Assembly (NCBI GenBank): GCA_964347035.1
Contig: CAYFXE010000038.1
Span: forward strand, 1 to 28,889
DNA: 28,889 nt
Source: CAYFXE01 sp964347035
GTDB lineage: Bacteria > Acidobacteriota > Aminicenantia > Aminicenantales > Aminicenantaceae
Direction of reading: 5' to 3'
The position numbers and the translations under genes are program-made. Shown in pieces: positions 1 to 8,319 of this stretch; position 1 is the stretch's first letter; each line of letters begins with the position of its first letter. The notes below the pieces were generated by a model, which was given only the letters and a program-made list of their open reading frames with translations, searched no databases and was not told the origin of the DNA.

Positions 1-14
1 ACCTGCCGATAAAA

Positions 15-43
15 TTGATCAGGCCTTTCTGCTATGATATAAG
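15..43 (+). promoter_or_regulatory. possible sigma-70 promoter of the SDR gene
   Basis: A TTGATC box (15-20), a 17-bp spacer and a TATAAG box (38-43) lie upstream of the start codon at 80. The -10 matches the consensus at 5 of 6 positions and the -35 at 4 of 6. A GAGAAAAGG ribosome-binding stretch (68-76) precedes the ATG with short spacing. Seen by eye only. Confidence 0.4.
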
Positions 44-79
44 TCAAGAATTCAGATTGAAGCATTAGAGAAAAGGCTA

Positions 80-1057
80 ATGGAACGCATTTTAGTCACA
101 GGATCGACAGGATTCATCGGCTATGAGGTCTCTCGATTACTGGCGACTCATGGACGGAGGCCACGTCTGATGGTCAGGCGTCCTCTGCGTGCCCCGCTTG
201 TCTCTGTGCTAGACGCAGAAATTGTCCGGGGAGACCTGGAAAGCCCGCAAAGCCTTGAGAGAGCGGTCGAGGGTATGGACACGATCATTCATCTGGCTGC
301 CCGAGCAACAGTCGAGGATTATGCCTTACTCAGACCGACCATTGTCGGTGGTTCAGTGGCTCTGATGAAGGCTGCACAGAAAGCTAGAGTCAAGAATTTT
401 ATCTATTCGAGCAGTCTCCTCGTCTATTCAAACCAAACTCAACCTATAAAGAAAGACACTCCGGTTGGGACCAAGGTAGGGTATGGTAAGGCCAAATTAG
501 AGGCTGAAAAAGCCTTATCAGATATGGCCCAGGAAGCCGGAATCAGGTTTGCCGCCGTGCGTCTGCCTCACGTTTATGGGGCGCGCAATCTCCTGTTTGA
601 ACAGCTGCGCAAGGGATGGATTATCTTCCCGGGCAGAGGGAAAAAACCATTTGCTCATCTGCATATCAAGGATGCGGCTCGGGTTCTGATCCGTATCGCC
701 GAAACGAACTGGTCGGGAATTAGCGCTGTTGCCGATAACCTGGCAGCTACCTGGAGGGAATTCTATGATGTTATTCATCGTTATCACCCCCGCTTCCGCA
801 TCATCCAAGTCCCGAAATGGATGGCTCTGTTGGCCACACGTTTCATTTCGACCCTAGCCCGTCTGCGCTCCACACCCTTCTTGTTTACACCGGGTGGTGT
901 AGTTGGCTGGAATCTGGCTCTACCTGTCCAACCTGGGCTGCTCTGGAATGAATTGGGAATCGAGCCAGAGTATCCCACGATCTACAAAGGAATTCCTGCT
1001 GTGCTGGATGAAAGTGTCGTCTACCGCTGGCTGCATCCGCTGGCCGATCGTAAATAG
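80..1057 (+). CDS. NAD(P)-dependent epimerase/dehydratase (extended SDR)
   Basis: A 325-residue cytosolic sugar-nucleotide- or steroid-type epimerase/dehydratase of the extended short-chain dehydrogenase family. The N-terminal Rossmann nucleotide-binding glycine motif TGSTGFIG is at residues 7-14, followed by GDL near 51-53 and the HLAA stretch near 71-74. The catalytic triad is visible as the serines of YSSS (109-112) and the YGKAK motif with Tyr135 and Lys139. The length is typical of the family. The C-terminal half, which decides the substrate, gives me no specific match, so the substrate is unknown. It is the first gene of the window, followed after about 120 bases by the tricorn-like protease in the same direction. 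That gene has its own promoter-like box, so cotranscription is uncertain. Confidence 0.85.
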   Translation: MERILVTGSTGFIGYEVSRLLATHGRRPRLMVRRPLRAPLVSVLDAEIVRGDLESPQSLERAVEGMDTIIHLAARATVEDYALLRPTIVGGSVALMKAAQKARVKNFIYSSSLLVYSNQTQPIKKDTPVGTKVGYGKAKLEAEKALSDMAQEAGIRFAAVRLPHVYGARNLLFEQLRKGWIIFPGRGKKPFAHLHIKDAARVLIRIAETNWSGISAVADNLAATWREFYDVIHRYHPRFRIIQVPKWMALLATRFISTLARLRSTPFLFTPGGVVGWNLALPVQPGLLWNELGIEPEYPTIYKGIPAVLDESVVYRWLHPLADRK

Positions 1058-1106
1058 AATAATTTTGGCTCATGTCTCCTCCGGAACTTTTTTTAGGTAA
1101 AAAGCG

Positions 1107-1166
1107 TATAATATAAAAACATTGATGTGGCGGAGTGTAAAAGCTTCAAAAACTATCAAAGGAGGG
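1107..1166 (+). promoter_or_regulatory. -10 box and ribosome-binding site for the tricorn-like gene
   Basis: A perfect TATAAT lies at 1107-1112, with no convincing -35 at 16-18 bp upstream. A strong GGAGGG Shine-Dalgarno sequence at 1161-1166 sits 9 bases before the ATG at 1176. This fixes the start there and not at the in-frame ATG at 1122, because the protein from 1176 begins directly with a signal peptide. Confidence 0.5.
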
Positions 1167-1175
1167 ATTTCACCT

Positions 1176-4100
1176 ATGATAAAACGCAATCTTTTTATCC
1201 TGTCTATTGTATTTTTTTTGGTAATAGCGCTAGCTGTTTCTGGTCAGGCTCAAGTCAACGCTCGGATGTTCCGGCATCCGGATGTGTCCTTGACCCATAT
1301 CACGTTTGTCTACGCCGGAGACATCTGGGTTGTTCCTAAAGAAGGTGGACTGGCGCATCATCTGAGTTCTCCCCAAGGAGCAGAGTCATACCCAAGGTTT
1401 TCTCCCGATGGCTCACACATTGCCTTCAGCGGCAATTATGACGGAAACACCGATGTCTATATCATCCCGACACTCGGGGGAAACCCGGAGAGAATAACCT
1501 TTCACCCGATGTCCGATCGATTGGTCGACTGGCAGCCGAGCGAAAAAGGCGTTATCTTCGCCTCTTCGAGAGAAAGCGGGCGACAGCGGTACAGCCAGAT
1601 GTTTCGTGTGTCGCCGAAAGGAGGATTACCGGACAAGCTCCCTATCCCGTACGGTGAGTTCGGAGCCTTATCTCCGGATGAAAAGTTCCTGGCCTACACA
1701 CCCTCGACAACCGCAAATCGGACCTGGAAACGCTACCGGGGAGGCTTAGCTCCTGAAATTTGGCTTTTTGACTTGGAGATAAAATCGGCCAAAAATATCA
1801 CGAATAGCAGCGCCATCGATGAGTTCCCGATGTGGCACGGCCAGACTCTTTACTTTCTCTCCGACCGCGGACCCAACCAGAGACTGAACATCTGGAAATA
1901 TGACGTGAAAAGCGAAGAGATAAAGCAGGTCACTTCCTTCAAAGACTACGACATATCCCTGCCAGCCATAGGTCCATCGGATATTGTGTTTGAAGCCGGT
2001 GGCCGTCTCTACCTCCTAGACCTGAAGACCGAGAAACACAAAGAGGTGAATATCGATGTCGTCACTGACCGGGCCACGCTTAAGCCTCGAATGGTCAAGG
2101 CGGGGAACCTCATCCAATTCGCTGATATCTCTCCATCTGGAAAAAGAGCCGTGTTCGAGGCTCGCGGGGATATCTTCACCGTCCCCGCTGAACACGGGTT
2201 TATAAGGAATCTGACACAAAGATCGGGCTCAGCCGAGCGTTTCCCCAGCTGGTCTCCGGATGGGAAAAACATCGCTTTCTGGAGTGACAAAACCGGAGAA
2301 TATGAACTCTACATCCGGCCTGCGGATGGATCGGGAAAAGAAAAAAAGCTGACCGAGCTTGGCAAAGGATTCCGCTACCAGCTCTACTGGTCGCCGGACA
2401 GCGAAAGAATGGCTTTCATCGATCATAAACAGACAATTCAAATCTATGATTTGGATACGGGTAAATTAAAGGATGTGGATACGCTCAACTGGATGATGCA
2501 TCCTAGTCTAAGTCGGTTCGAGGTCAGCTGGTCTGCGGACAGCCGATGGTTAGCCTACTCGAAAGCGATCGACAATTATCAGTTTGCTGTTTTCCTTTTC
2601 AACCTGACAACAGCTAAGCTCCACCAGGTGACTTCTGGCTATTATAATGATTACTCTCCGGTCTTCGATCCCGAAGGGAAATATCTTTACTTTCTTACTG
2701 ATAGATCCCTATTCCCTGTCTACAGTTCCCTCGATGGAACCTGGATCTATCCGAACACAACCAGAATAGCGGCAGTCTCTCTCCGCAAGGATGTTTTATC
2801 ACCGCTGCCGCCGCGGAATGATTCGGAACCTGTGGAAGAAGAAAAGCCGAAGGAAGAGAAACCGGAGAAAAAAGAAGAAGATAAAAAACAAGAGAAACCA
2901 AAAGAGCCCGAGAAAAAAAAGCCTGAGCCTCTTAATATCGACATCGACGGTTTCGAGAGCAGGCTTGTCGTTCTTCCCCCCAGGACAGGCAATTACTCGA
3001 TATTGAGAGCTGTTAAGGGTCAAGTCATATTCCATCGAAGGCCAAGGACAGGATCTGGTGAGCGTCAAGCTCCGATCGTCGCTTACAACCTGGAGAAGAG
3101 AAAAGAGGATATCATCGTCGATGATGCTGACGGCTACGGTATTTCTGCAGACAGCAAAAAAATGATCGTAGCAAATAACCGCTCATTCTACATCATCGAC
3201 CTCAAGCCCAAACAAAAACTGCAGAAAAAGTTAAAGACGAATGAGCTCGAAATGATGGTCGACCCCAAAGCCGAGTGGAAGCAAATGTTCATGGATATCT
3301 GGCGAAAATATCGCGACTTTTTCTATGATCCCGGAATGCACGGTGTCGACTGGGAGGCTATCCGCCAGCAGTACGGAGAGCTTCTCAAAGACGCCGTGAC
3401 ACGCTGGGATGTCAATTTTGTCCTGGGTGATGTCATATCCGAGCTCAATGCCTCTCATACCTACATCGGCGGAGGGGATGTGGAAAGAGCCCAGCAACTG
3501 AATGTCGGTCTCTTGGGTATTGATTGGTCTCTGGAAAACGGAGCCTACCGGATAGCTCGGATTGTGGATGGCGCTTTTTGGGACAGTGAGGTTCGTTCCC
3601 CGTTTAAATTGCCAGGAGTGAAGGTTAAGGAAGGGGATTATATCCTGTCCGTCAACGGTATTCCTTTGAGCACGACAAAAGATCCATGGGCCGCTTTCCA
3701 GGGTCTGGCTGGTAAGACAGTGGCTCTGACTATTAACGACAAGCCGGCTATGGAGGGCTCCCGGGAGGTGATTGTGGAGACCCTGACCTGGAGAAGTGAG
3801 ACACGGCTGCGGCATCTGGAGTGGATCGAACGAAATCGAAGCCGGGTTGCCGAGGCTTCAAACGACCGTGTCGGATATATCTACATGCCCAACACAGCCT
3901 TGAGTGGGCAGACAGAACTTATCCGCCAGTTCTACAGTCAGATCCATAAGGATGGATTCATCGTCGACGAGAGGTTTAACAGCGGCGGACAATTGGCCGA
4001 CCGGTTCATCGAGCTTCTCAACCGGCCTCGGGTGCATTATATCGCCTGGCGATACGGTAAAGAAACCCAACAGCCTTTCAAAGCCAATCCAGGCCCTAAA

Positions 4101-4484
4101 GTCATGTTGATCAACGGCTGGAGTGGATCTGGTGGAGATGCCCTTCCTTTCACCTTCCAGGGTCAGGGTGTAGGGCCTGTCATTGGGTGGCGTACAGCTG
4201 GCGCTCTCATCGGTCCGGCTATAGGCCACACCCTCGTTGACGGGGGATATCATACTGTGCCCGAGGGCCGCATCTACAGCAACAAGGGAGTTTGGTTTGC
4301 CGAGGGGCACGGCGTTACTCCTGATATCGAAGTGGTTGATGATCCGAGTCAACTGGCCAAAGGAGTGGACCCTCAACTCGAACGGGCTATCAAAGAAGTT
4401 CTGCGGATGCTCGAAGAGAATCCCCCCAAAAAAGCAGGAAAACCAGCCTACCAGAACCGCACAGCTAAAGGTATAAGGAAGTAG
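1176..4484 (+). CDS. secreted tricorn-like serine protease (S41 family)
   Basis: A large protease (about 1100 residues) that probably degrades peptides in the periplasm. From the start at 1176 it opens with a signal peptide (MIKRNLF, then a hydrophobic run ending in SGQAQ). Two blocks of beta-propeller repeats with WD40/TolB-like motifs follow (FSPDGSHIAFSG, WSPDGKNIAFWS, WSPDSERMAFID). A Lys/Glu/Pro-rich linker encoded at about 2826-2930 separates these from the tricorn core. The core shows NASHTYIGGGD (the Ser/His pair of the tricorn C1 domain), a PDZ domain, and the S41-type C2 domain with FIVDERFNSGG and NGWSGSGGDALPF, which carries the nucleophilic Ser. The charge-relay Glu is probably in FAEGHGVTPDIEV. 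The domain order matches archaeal tricorn, but that enzyme is cytosolic, whereas this copy is exported. Confidence 0.88.
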   Translation: MIKRNLFILSIVFFLVIALAVSGQAQVNARMFRHPDVSLTHITFVYAGDIWVVPKEGGLAHHLSSPQGAESYPRFSPDGSHIAFSGNYDGNTDVYIIPTLGGNPERITFHPMSDRLVDWQPSEKGVIFASSRESGRQRYSQMFRVSPKGGLPDKLPIPYGEFGALSPDEKFLAYTPSTTANRTWKRYRGGLAPEIWLFDLEIKSAKNITNSSAIDEFPMWHGQTLYFLSDRGPNQRLNIWKYDVKSEEIKQVTSFKDYDISLPAIGPSDIVFEAGGRLYLLDLKTEKHKEVNIDVVTDRATLKPRMVKAGNLIQFADISPSGKRAVFEARGDIFTVPAEHGFIRNLTQRSGSAERFPSWSPDGKNIAFWSDKTGEYELYIRPADGSGKEKKLTELGKGFRYQLYWSPDSERMAFIDHKQTIQIYDLDTGKLKDVDTLNWMMHPSLSRFEVSWSADSRWLAYSKAIDNYQFAVFLFNLTTAKLHQVTSGYYNDYSPVFDPEGKYLYFLTDRSLFPVYSSLDGTWIYPNTTRIAAVSLRKDVLSPLPPRNDSEPVEEEKPKEEKPEKKEEDKKQEKPKEPEKKKPEPLNIDIDGFESRLVVLPPRTGNYSILRAVKGQVIFHRRPRTGSGERQAPIVAYNLEKRKEDIIVDDADGYGISADSKKMIVANNRSFYIIDLKPKQKLQKKLKTNELEMMVDPKAEWKQMFMDIWRKYRDFFYDPGMHGVDWEAIRQQYGELLKDAVTRWDVNFVLGDVISELNASHTYIGGGDVERAQQLNVGLLGIDWSLENGAYRIARIVDGAFWDSEVRSPFKLPGVKVKEGDYILSVNGIPLSTTKDPWAAFQGLAGKTVALTINDKPAMEGSREVIVETLTWRSETRLRHLEWIERNRSRVAEASNDRVGYIYMPNTALSGQTELIRQFYSQIHKDGFIVDERFNSGGQLADRFIELLNRPRVHYIAWRYGKETQQPFKANPGPKVMLINGWSGSGGDALPFTFQGQGVGPVIGWRTAGALIGPAIGHTLVDGGYHTVPEGRIYSNKGVWFAEGHGVTPDIEVVDDPSQLAKGVDPQLERAIKEVLRMLEENPPKKAGKPAYQNRTAKGIRK

Positions 4485-4558
4485 CTCAATGATAAGGCAC
4501 TTCACTTCGGTTGAATTGATTAGCTTTTATACTCAGATTTGAAGTAAATATAATAGGC

Positions 4559-5080
4559 TTACTTTCTTGATTCACAGATGACACCTATCCATATAGCTAT
4601 GACGTCAAGCAGTTGTTTTTCCTGTGGAAGAAAGGGTTGATTTTTATCATGTGCTGGAGAGGGATGTAGATTCACCTCCAGCAATCCGATTTTCTTAATA
4701 CCTTGATGGATGAATACCGATTGTCTCAATTTCGTTTCACAAAAATTCGATGTGCAGTACTCGTGCTCATTGATTACCAATCGTACACAAGTAGCTTCTG
4801 GATATAGCCAGCCGCGTGGCATTATGTTAACGATATCAGTCAATATCTGCTGGAGCGAATCACTGGGATTAACTAATCTCGATGATATTGCGTAAAGGCA
4901 ATCCAGTTCTTTAACTCGTTCACTGAGTTCAAAGGTTCGTCTACGAAGAGCTCCTTCAAGCCATTTGTACTCAGCGACGAGGTTTTCCTTATGCTGAATT
5001 TGCTCATGTGCCTCTTTGAGTGCATCGAGCAACTCAGTTTTGGAAAAGGAATCAGCAGCACTCTTTTTTTTGGACCTCAA
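4559..5080 (-). CDS. stand-alone GAF-like sensor protein, paralogue of a kinase sensor domain
   Basis: A 173-residue soluble protein with no kinase, output or membrane domain. A charged coiled-coil-like N-terminus (about residues 1-55) leads into ERVKELDCLYAIS and a GAF-like fold with the block GWLYPEATCVRLVI. The same arrangement, ERVKELTCLYGIA followed by AWLYPEIAVARIIL, occurs just before the kinase core of the histidine kinase at 8320-10071, so the two are paralogous. The start is a TTG at 5078-5080, chosen because AAAGGAAG precedes it at good spacing. It lies 63 bases after the glutamate dehydrogenase gene in the same direction and may be cotranscribed. The ligand is unknown. It could be a decayed kinase remnant, but the reading frame is clean and has its own ribosome-binding site. 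Confidence 0.7.
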   Translation of the reverse strand: MRSKKKSAADSFSKTELLDALKEAHEQIQHKENLVAEYKWLEGALRRRTFELSERVKELDCLYAISSRLVNPSDSLQQILTDIVNIMPRGWLYPEATCVRLVINEHEYCTSNFCETKLRQSVFIHQGIKKIGLLEVNLHPSPAHDKNQPFLPQEKQLLDVIAIWIGVICESRK

Positions 5081-5143
5081 CTCTCGCTTCCTTTAAGTCT
5101 ATCTTGGAACATATTGTTACTTACTTAACGCTATTTTCAGCAA

Positions 5144-6625
5144 TCAAGGAAAAATTCCCCTTTCTTTGTAAACCATCTCCAGTCGTGAAATAGCGACGAT
5201 CTGAGCTGCTGTTCGCCAGTCGACTTTCAATTTCTCGGCAGTATCACGCACTCGTCCATAGGCATCGACAATCATTTTGTGCAGTTTATAATCTACCTCT
5301 TCAAGGTCCCAGAACTCACTGCGTTTGTTCTGGAGCCACTCAAAGTAACTAACAATGACTCCTCCCGAATTACAAAGTATATCAGGAATCACATCAATTT
5401 TTTTATTCTTTAAGACCTTATCACCGTCTGGATCTGTGGGCCCATTGGCTCCTTCGGCAACAAGCTTAACATTCAACAGCTCTGCAGTCTCGGTTGTGAT
5501 TTGATTTTCCAAAGCACAAGGAATAAACATATCAGCTTTTGTGCTGAAGAACGTTTCATGATCAATCGGTTTTGCTTTTGGATAATCGAGCACTACGCCA
5601 CCATGGTCCTTAACATAGTCTGCAAGGTCATCAGGATCAATTCCTTTACTGTTAAAAATGGCTCCCGAAACATCTTCAACAGCAATGAGCATGGATCCAT
5701 TATTTTTCATCAAACGCGCTGCCCAAGAGCCGACATTTCCAAATCCCTGGACTATGTATGTAGCGCCCTTCAAGTTAAATCCATGATCTTTTGCCCATTT
5801 CTCGATGAGGAAAACTATACCCTGCCCAGTGGCCTTATTACGTCCCTGGCTTCCGCCTGATTCGATGGGCTTGCCTGTAACAGCGTGGATACAACGATTT
5901 CTCTCATTCGGAGCTACCGTTGACATGTAGGTATCCAGAATCCAGGCCATGATCTGAGGGTTCGTATTCACATCTGGAGCAGGAATATCATACTCAGGTC
6001 CGATGTTATTCCCTAAAGAAAATGTGAAGCGCCTGGTAATTCTTTCTATCTCCTCGAAACTGAAATCTGCTGGGTCGAGCTGGATCCCTCCCTTTGCACC
6101 ACCAAATGGGATATTCGTAATTGCTGACTTCCAGGTCATCAAGGTCGCAAGCGCCCGTATTTCATCGATATCCACTTGAGGATGGAAGCGCAATCCTCCT
6201 TTATAGGGACCCAGTGCATTGTTATGCTGCACCCGGTAACCAGTAATCATCCTGACTTTCCCATCATCCATTTTTACCGGAAAATGAACGATGAGCTCGT
6301 TCATTGTCTGGGCCAGGATCTGGCATATATCTCGGTCAAAATGAACCATCTCTTCTGCTTTTTCAAGTTGTTTGATGACACTCTCATACAAACTCCTTTT
6401 TTTCCTTGATTTCGCTTTGTAGTATTCACAACGCCAGACTCCACTTTTTGGCTTCAGAATGGAGCAGATATCATGGAGCTCACAATACTTGCATAAACCG
6501 ATGACCTTGCTGGGCTCTTCGAGACCTGGTCTGCCATGTTGGAAATATAACATTTTCCATTCTCTGCTTGATGCAATGGGAGTTAAGCCCTCTCTCTTTT
6601 TCCATCTCTTATCGTTTTCTTTCAT
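5144..6625 (-). CDS. gdhA: glutamate dehydrogenase with a four-Cys N-terminal extension
   Basis: A 493-residue Glu/Leu/Phe/Val-type dehydrogenase interconverting glutamate and 2-oxoglutarate plus ammonia. The core begins near residue 79 (YESVIKQLEKAEEMV) and is about 415 residues, the usual length. Visible motifs are GPYKGGLRFHP, IPFGGAKGGI (catalytic Lys region), GPEYDIPAPDVNTN and the Rossmann motif QGFGNVGSWAA. The first 78 residues are extra and hold Cys45, Cys48, Cys54 and Cys66 (CKYC, DIC and WRCEYY), a spacing suited to zinc or an Fe-S cluster. The start is supported by AAAGGAGA shortly before the ATG and by a sigma-54-type promoter about 40 bases upstream. Coenzyme preference (NAD or NADP) cannot be read with certainty. 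The orphan GAF-like gene follows downstream. Confidence 0.93.
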   Translation of the reverse strand: MKENDKRWKKREGLTPIASSREWKMLYFQHGRPGLEEPSKVIGLCKYCELHDICSILKPKSGVWRCEYYKAKSRKKRSLYESVIKQLEKAEEMVHFDRDICQILAQTMNELIVHFPVKMDDGKVRMITGYRVQHNNALGPYKGGLRFHPQVDIDEIRALATLMTWKSAITNIPFGGAKGGIQLDPADFSFEEIERITRRFTFSLGNNIGPEYDIPAPDVNTNPQIMAWILDTYMSTVAPNERNRCIHAVTGKPIESGGSQGRNKATGQGIVFLIEKWAKDHGFNLKGATYIVQGFGNVGSWAARLMKNNGSMLIAVEDVSGAIFNSKGIDPDDLADYVKDHGGVVLDYPKAKPIDHETFFSTKADMFIPCALENQITTETAELLNVKLVAEGANGPTDPDGDKVLKNKKIDVIPDILCNSGGVIVSYFEWLQNKRSEFWDLEEVDYKLHKMIVDAYGRVRDTAEKLKVDWRTAAQIVAISRLEMVYKERGIFP

Positions 6626-6652
6626 TGCTATCTCCTTTCTGAAAATCTTGAT

Positions 6653-6669
6653 TGCATATTTAGTGCCAA
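6653..6669 (-). promoter_or_regulatory. sigma-54 (-24/-12) promoter of the glutamate dehydrogenase gene
   Basis: On the minus strand the sequence TTGGCACTAAATATGCA fits the sigma-54 consensus TGGCAC-N5-TTGC with one mismatch (ATGC). The essential GG (6666-6667) and GC (6654-6655) are exactly 10 bases apart. Transcription would begin near 6642, giving a leader of about 17 bases that contains the ribosome-binding site of the gene starting at 6625. Confidence 0.68.
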
Positions 6670-6742
6670 CCCTGTGATCTGAGAATGGCTGCCTTATGAT
6701 GGAGAAAGTGAGATAAATTCAGTCTCATAACTTATTGAAAAA

Positions 6743-6752
6743 NNNNNNNNNN
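6743..6752. other. assembly gap (10 N)
   Basis: Ten unresolved bases. Open coding sequence resumes directly at the right edge (6753), so a gene is cut here. Ten N is probably a placeholder and not a measured length. Confidence 0.9.
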
Positions 6753-6878
6753 TTACTTCGGTCAAAATATCAAGGAACATGTAGTGAATGTAAGAAACAG
6801 TATTTTAAGGGTTCATTGATATGGTGGTATAAAGAAAAAGGAGATTACTCGAATGCCATGTTCAAAGTGAGCTTTTGA
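6753..6878 (+). pseudogene. C-terminal fragment of a zinc-ribbon-like protein, cut by the gap
   Basis: Forty-one codons run open from the gap edge to a TGA. The end of the product includes KYQGTCSECKKQYFKGSLIW, then WYKEKG and a short tail. The pattern (Tyr-x-Gly-Thr-Cys-x-x-Cys, then Lys-Gly-x-x-Ile-Trp) resembles the small zinc-ribbon tails found on various nuclease- or DNA-associated proteins, but only one CxxC pair is present. The rest of the gene is lost in the gap. It could also be a genuine gene remnant. It lies opposite in direction to its neighbours. Confidence 0.45.
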
Positions 6879-6959
6879 AATTCTCCATCTGTATGGTCAA
6901 GGATCCTGATGGAGGCGGGGTGATTTGTACCGGTGGGGAGTTTTTCTCCTCGAATAGAA

Positions 6960-8318
6960 TTATTCGGAAGAGGAAGGAATTCTCATTTTTTTTAACTTTT
7001 CACGCAGGGTTTTGCGGTCGATCTCGAGGATCTCAGCGGCCTTTGTTTTGTTGTTGCCCACACTGGCCAAGACGCTAAGGATATACTCGGCCTCCACTGC
7101 CGCCAAAGTTCGATTGGGCCCGACTCCTCTTAGAGCTGAAAAACGCATGAGGGAGGGAAGGTCTGGCACATCAATAATATCTCCCTCTGACATGATGACA
7201 AGCCGCTGGATTATATTCTCCAATTCTCTTGCATTGCCAGGCCAGTAATAGCTCTTCAAAACGTGCAATGCATTTTCAGAAAACCGGGGTGTCCGTTTCC
7301 CAAACTCTTTGGAAAATTTGAGGGAGAAATGCTGAACTAGCAAGAGGATATCTTCCTCTCTTTCCCGAAGCGGGGGAATATTAATGGTGATAACATTTAG
7401 GCGGTAGTATAAATCTTCCCGAAAGACTCCTTTCTCTACAAGAGAGAGTAAGTCTTTGTTGGTGGCAGCGATAATCCTCACATCCACTTTTTGAGGCCGC
7501 CTTTCTCCCACCATAAACACTTCTTTGTCTTGGAGAACGCGGAGGAGTTTGACCTGCATCGATAAACCTGTCTCACTGATTTCATCCAGAAAAATGGTTC
7601 CCTCCTCAGCCGTTTGAAAAAAACCTGCCCTGCTTTCTGTGGCTCCGGTAAAAGCACCCTTCACATACCCAAATAGTTCGCTTTCAAGTAAAGTCTCCGG
7701 AATACCTCCGCAGTTTATCGGTACGAACGGAGCCGAAGCTCGTGGGCTGTTATAATGAATGGCTCTGGCTACAAGCTCTTTGCCAGTTCCACTCTCTCCA
7801 GTTATTAAAATTGTGGCATAACTTGATGCGGCCTTTTCGATCGCATTCAAAACCTTACGCATGGCCTTAGATTCACCGATGAGACCGTGACGAAGAGAAG
7901 GGGGCTTGCGAATTTTCGTTTGAGCGGCTCTGCGCACATTCAGTTTATCGAGGACACGCTTAACCGCAGAAAAAAGCTCGTCATCGGTAAAAGGTTTGGC
8001 GAGATATTCCTCAGCACCAGATTTAACTGCCTCGACTGCCCCTTCAATAGAAGGGTAACCGGTGATCATCATCACTTCCATGTCCTTGAAGTTCTCCTGG
8101 ATATGCCTTACTAAATTAAGTCCATTAACTTCGGGCATTTTGAGGTCTGTTATGACCAAGTCCATGGGTGTAGACTCAATAATTTTTATCGCCTCAACCG
8201 CACCGGGCGCAGTGAAAACATGATAGCCTTTGGATTCCAGATTCCTTTGTAGCACTTCCAGAGTATCAGGAGAATCATCGACGACAAGAATACTTTCTTT
8301 CTTTGAAGAATTTATCAT
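6960..8318 (-). CDS. NtrC-family sigma-54 response regulator (REC-AAA-Fis)
   Basis: A complete 452-residue activator. The receiver domain (about 1-125) has the acidic pair Asp14/Asp15, phosphorylatable Asp58 (ITDLKMP), Thr86 and Lys108. The AAA+ domain has the Walker A motif GESGTGKE (174-181), the sigma-54 contact loop GAFTGA, the Walker B stretch TIFLDEIS, and the conserved WPGNARELENIIQR. A Fis-type helix-turn-helix ends the protein (NNKTKAAEILEIDRKTLREK). The ATG at 8318 follows a GAGAGG site and lies one base after the stop of the histidine kinase gene, so the two form a translationally coupled cognate pair. Targets may include the sigma-54 promoters at 6653-6669 and 19996-20012, but nothing proves this. 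Confidence 0.93.
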   Translation of the reverse strand: MINSSKKESILVVDDSPDTLEVLQRNLESKGYHVFTAPGAVEAIKIIESTPMDLVITDLKMPEVNGLNLVRHIQENFKDMEVMMITGYPSIEGAVEAVKSGAEEYLAKPFTDDELFSAVKRVLDKLNVRRAAQTKIRKPPSLRHGLIGESKAMRKVLNAIEKAASSYATILITGESGTGKELVARAIHYNSPRASAPFVPINCGGIPETLLESELFGYVKGAFTGATESRAGFFQTAEEGTIFLDEISETGLSMQVKLLRVLQDKEVFMVGERRPQKVDVRIIAATNKDLLSLVEKGVFREDLYYRLNVITINIPPLREREEDILLLVQHFSLKFSKEFGKRTPRFSENALHVLKSYYWPGNARELENIIQRLVIMSEGDIIDVPDLPSLMRFSALRGVGPNRTLAAVEAEYILSVLASVGNNKTKAAEILEIDRKTLREKLKKMRIPSSSE

Positions 8319-8319
8319 T

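Larger units (their letters stand above)
6626..6959. other. intergenic region holding a gap, a gene fragment and a dyad
   Basis: This 334-base stretch holds the sigma-54 promoter of the dehydrogenase gene, the 10-N gap at 6743-6752, a truncated plus-strand gene tail at 6753-6878, and a short dyad GGGGAGTTTTTCTCC at 6935-6949 just after the stop codon of the NtrC-type gene. I see nothing else in it. Because of the gap the true distance between the flanking genes is unknown. Confidence 0.6.

Noticed and set aside
1830..1850. TGGCAC occurrences inside genes (also near 7165, 15935, 25990 and 26322)
   Set aside because: None is followed by a TTGC-like -12 element at the right spacing, and all are inside coding sequence.
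2695..4505. Several long minus-strand frames (up to about 215 codons) across the tricorn-like gene
   Set aside because: Shadow frames of a well-supported protease; no motifs, and no plausible starts with ribosome-binding sites.
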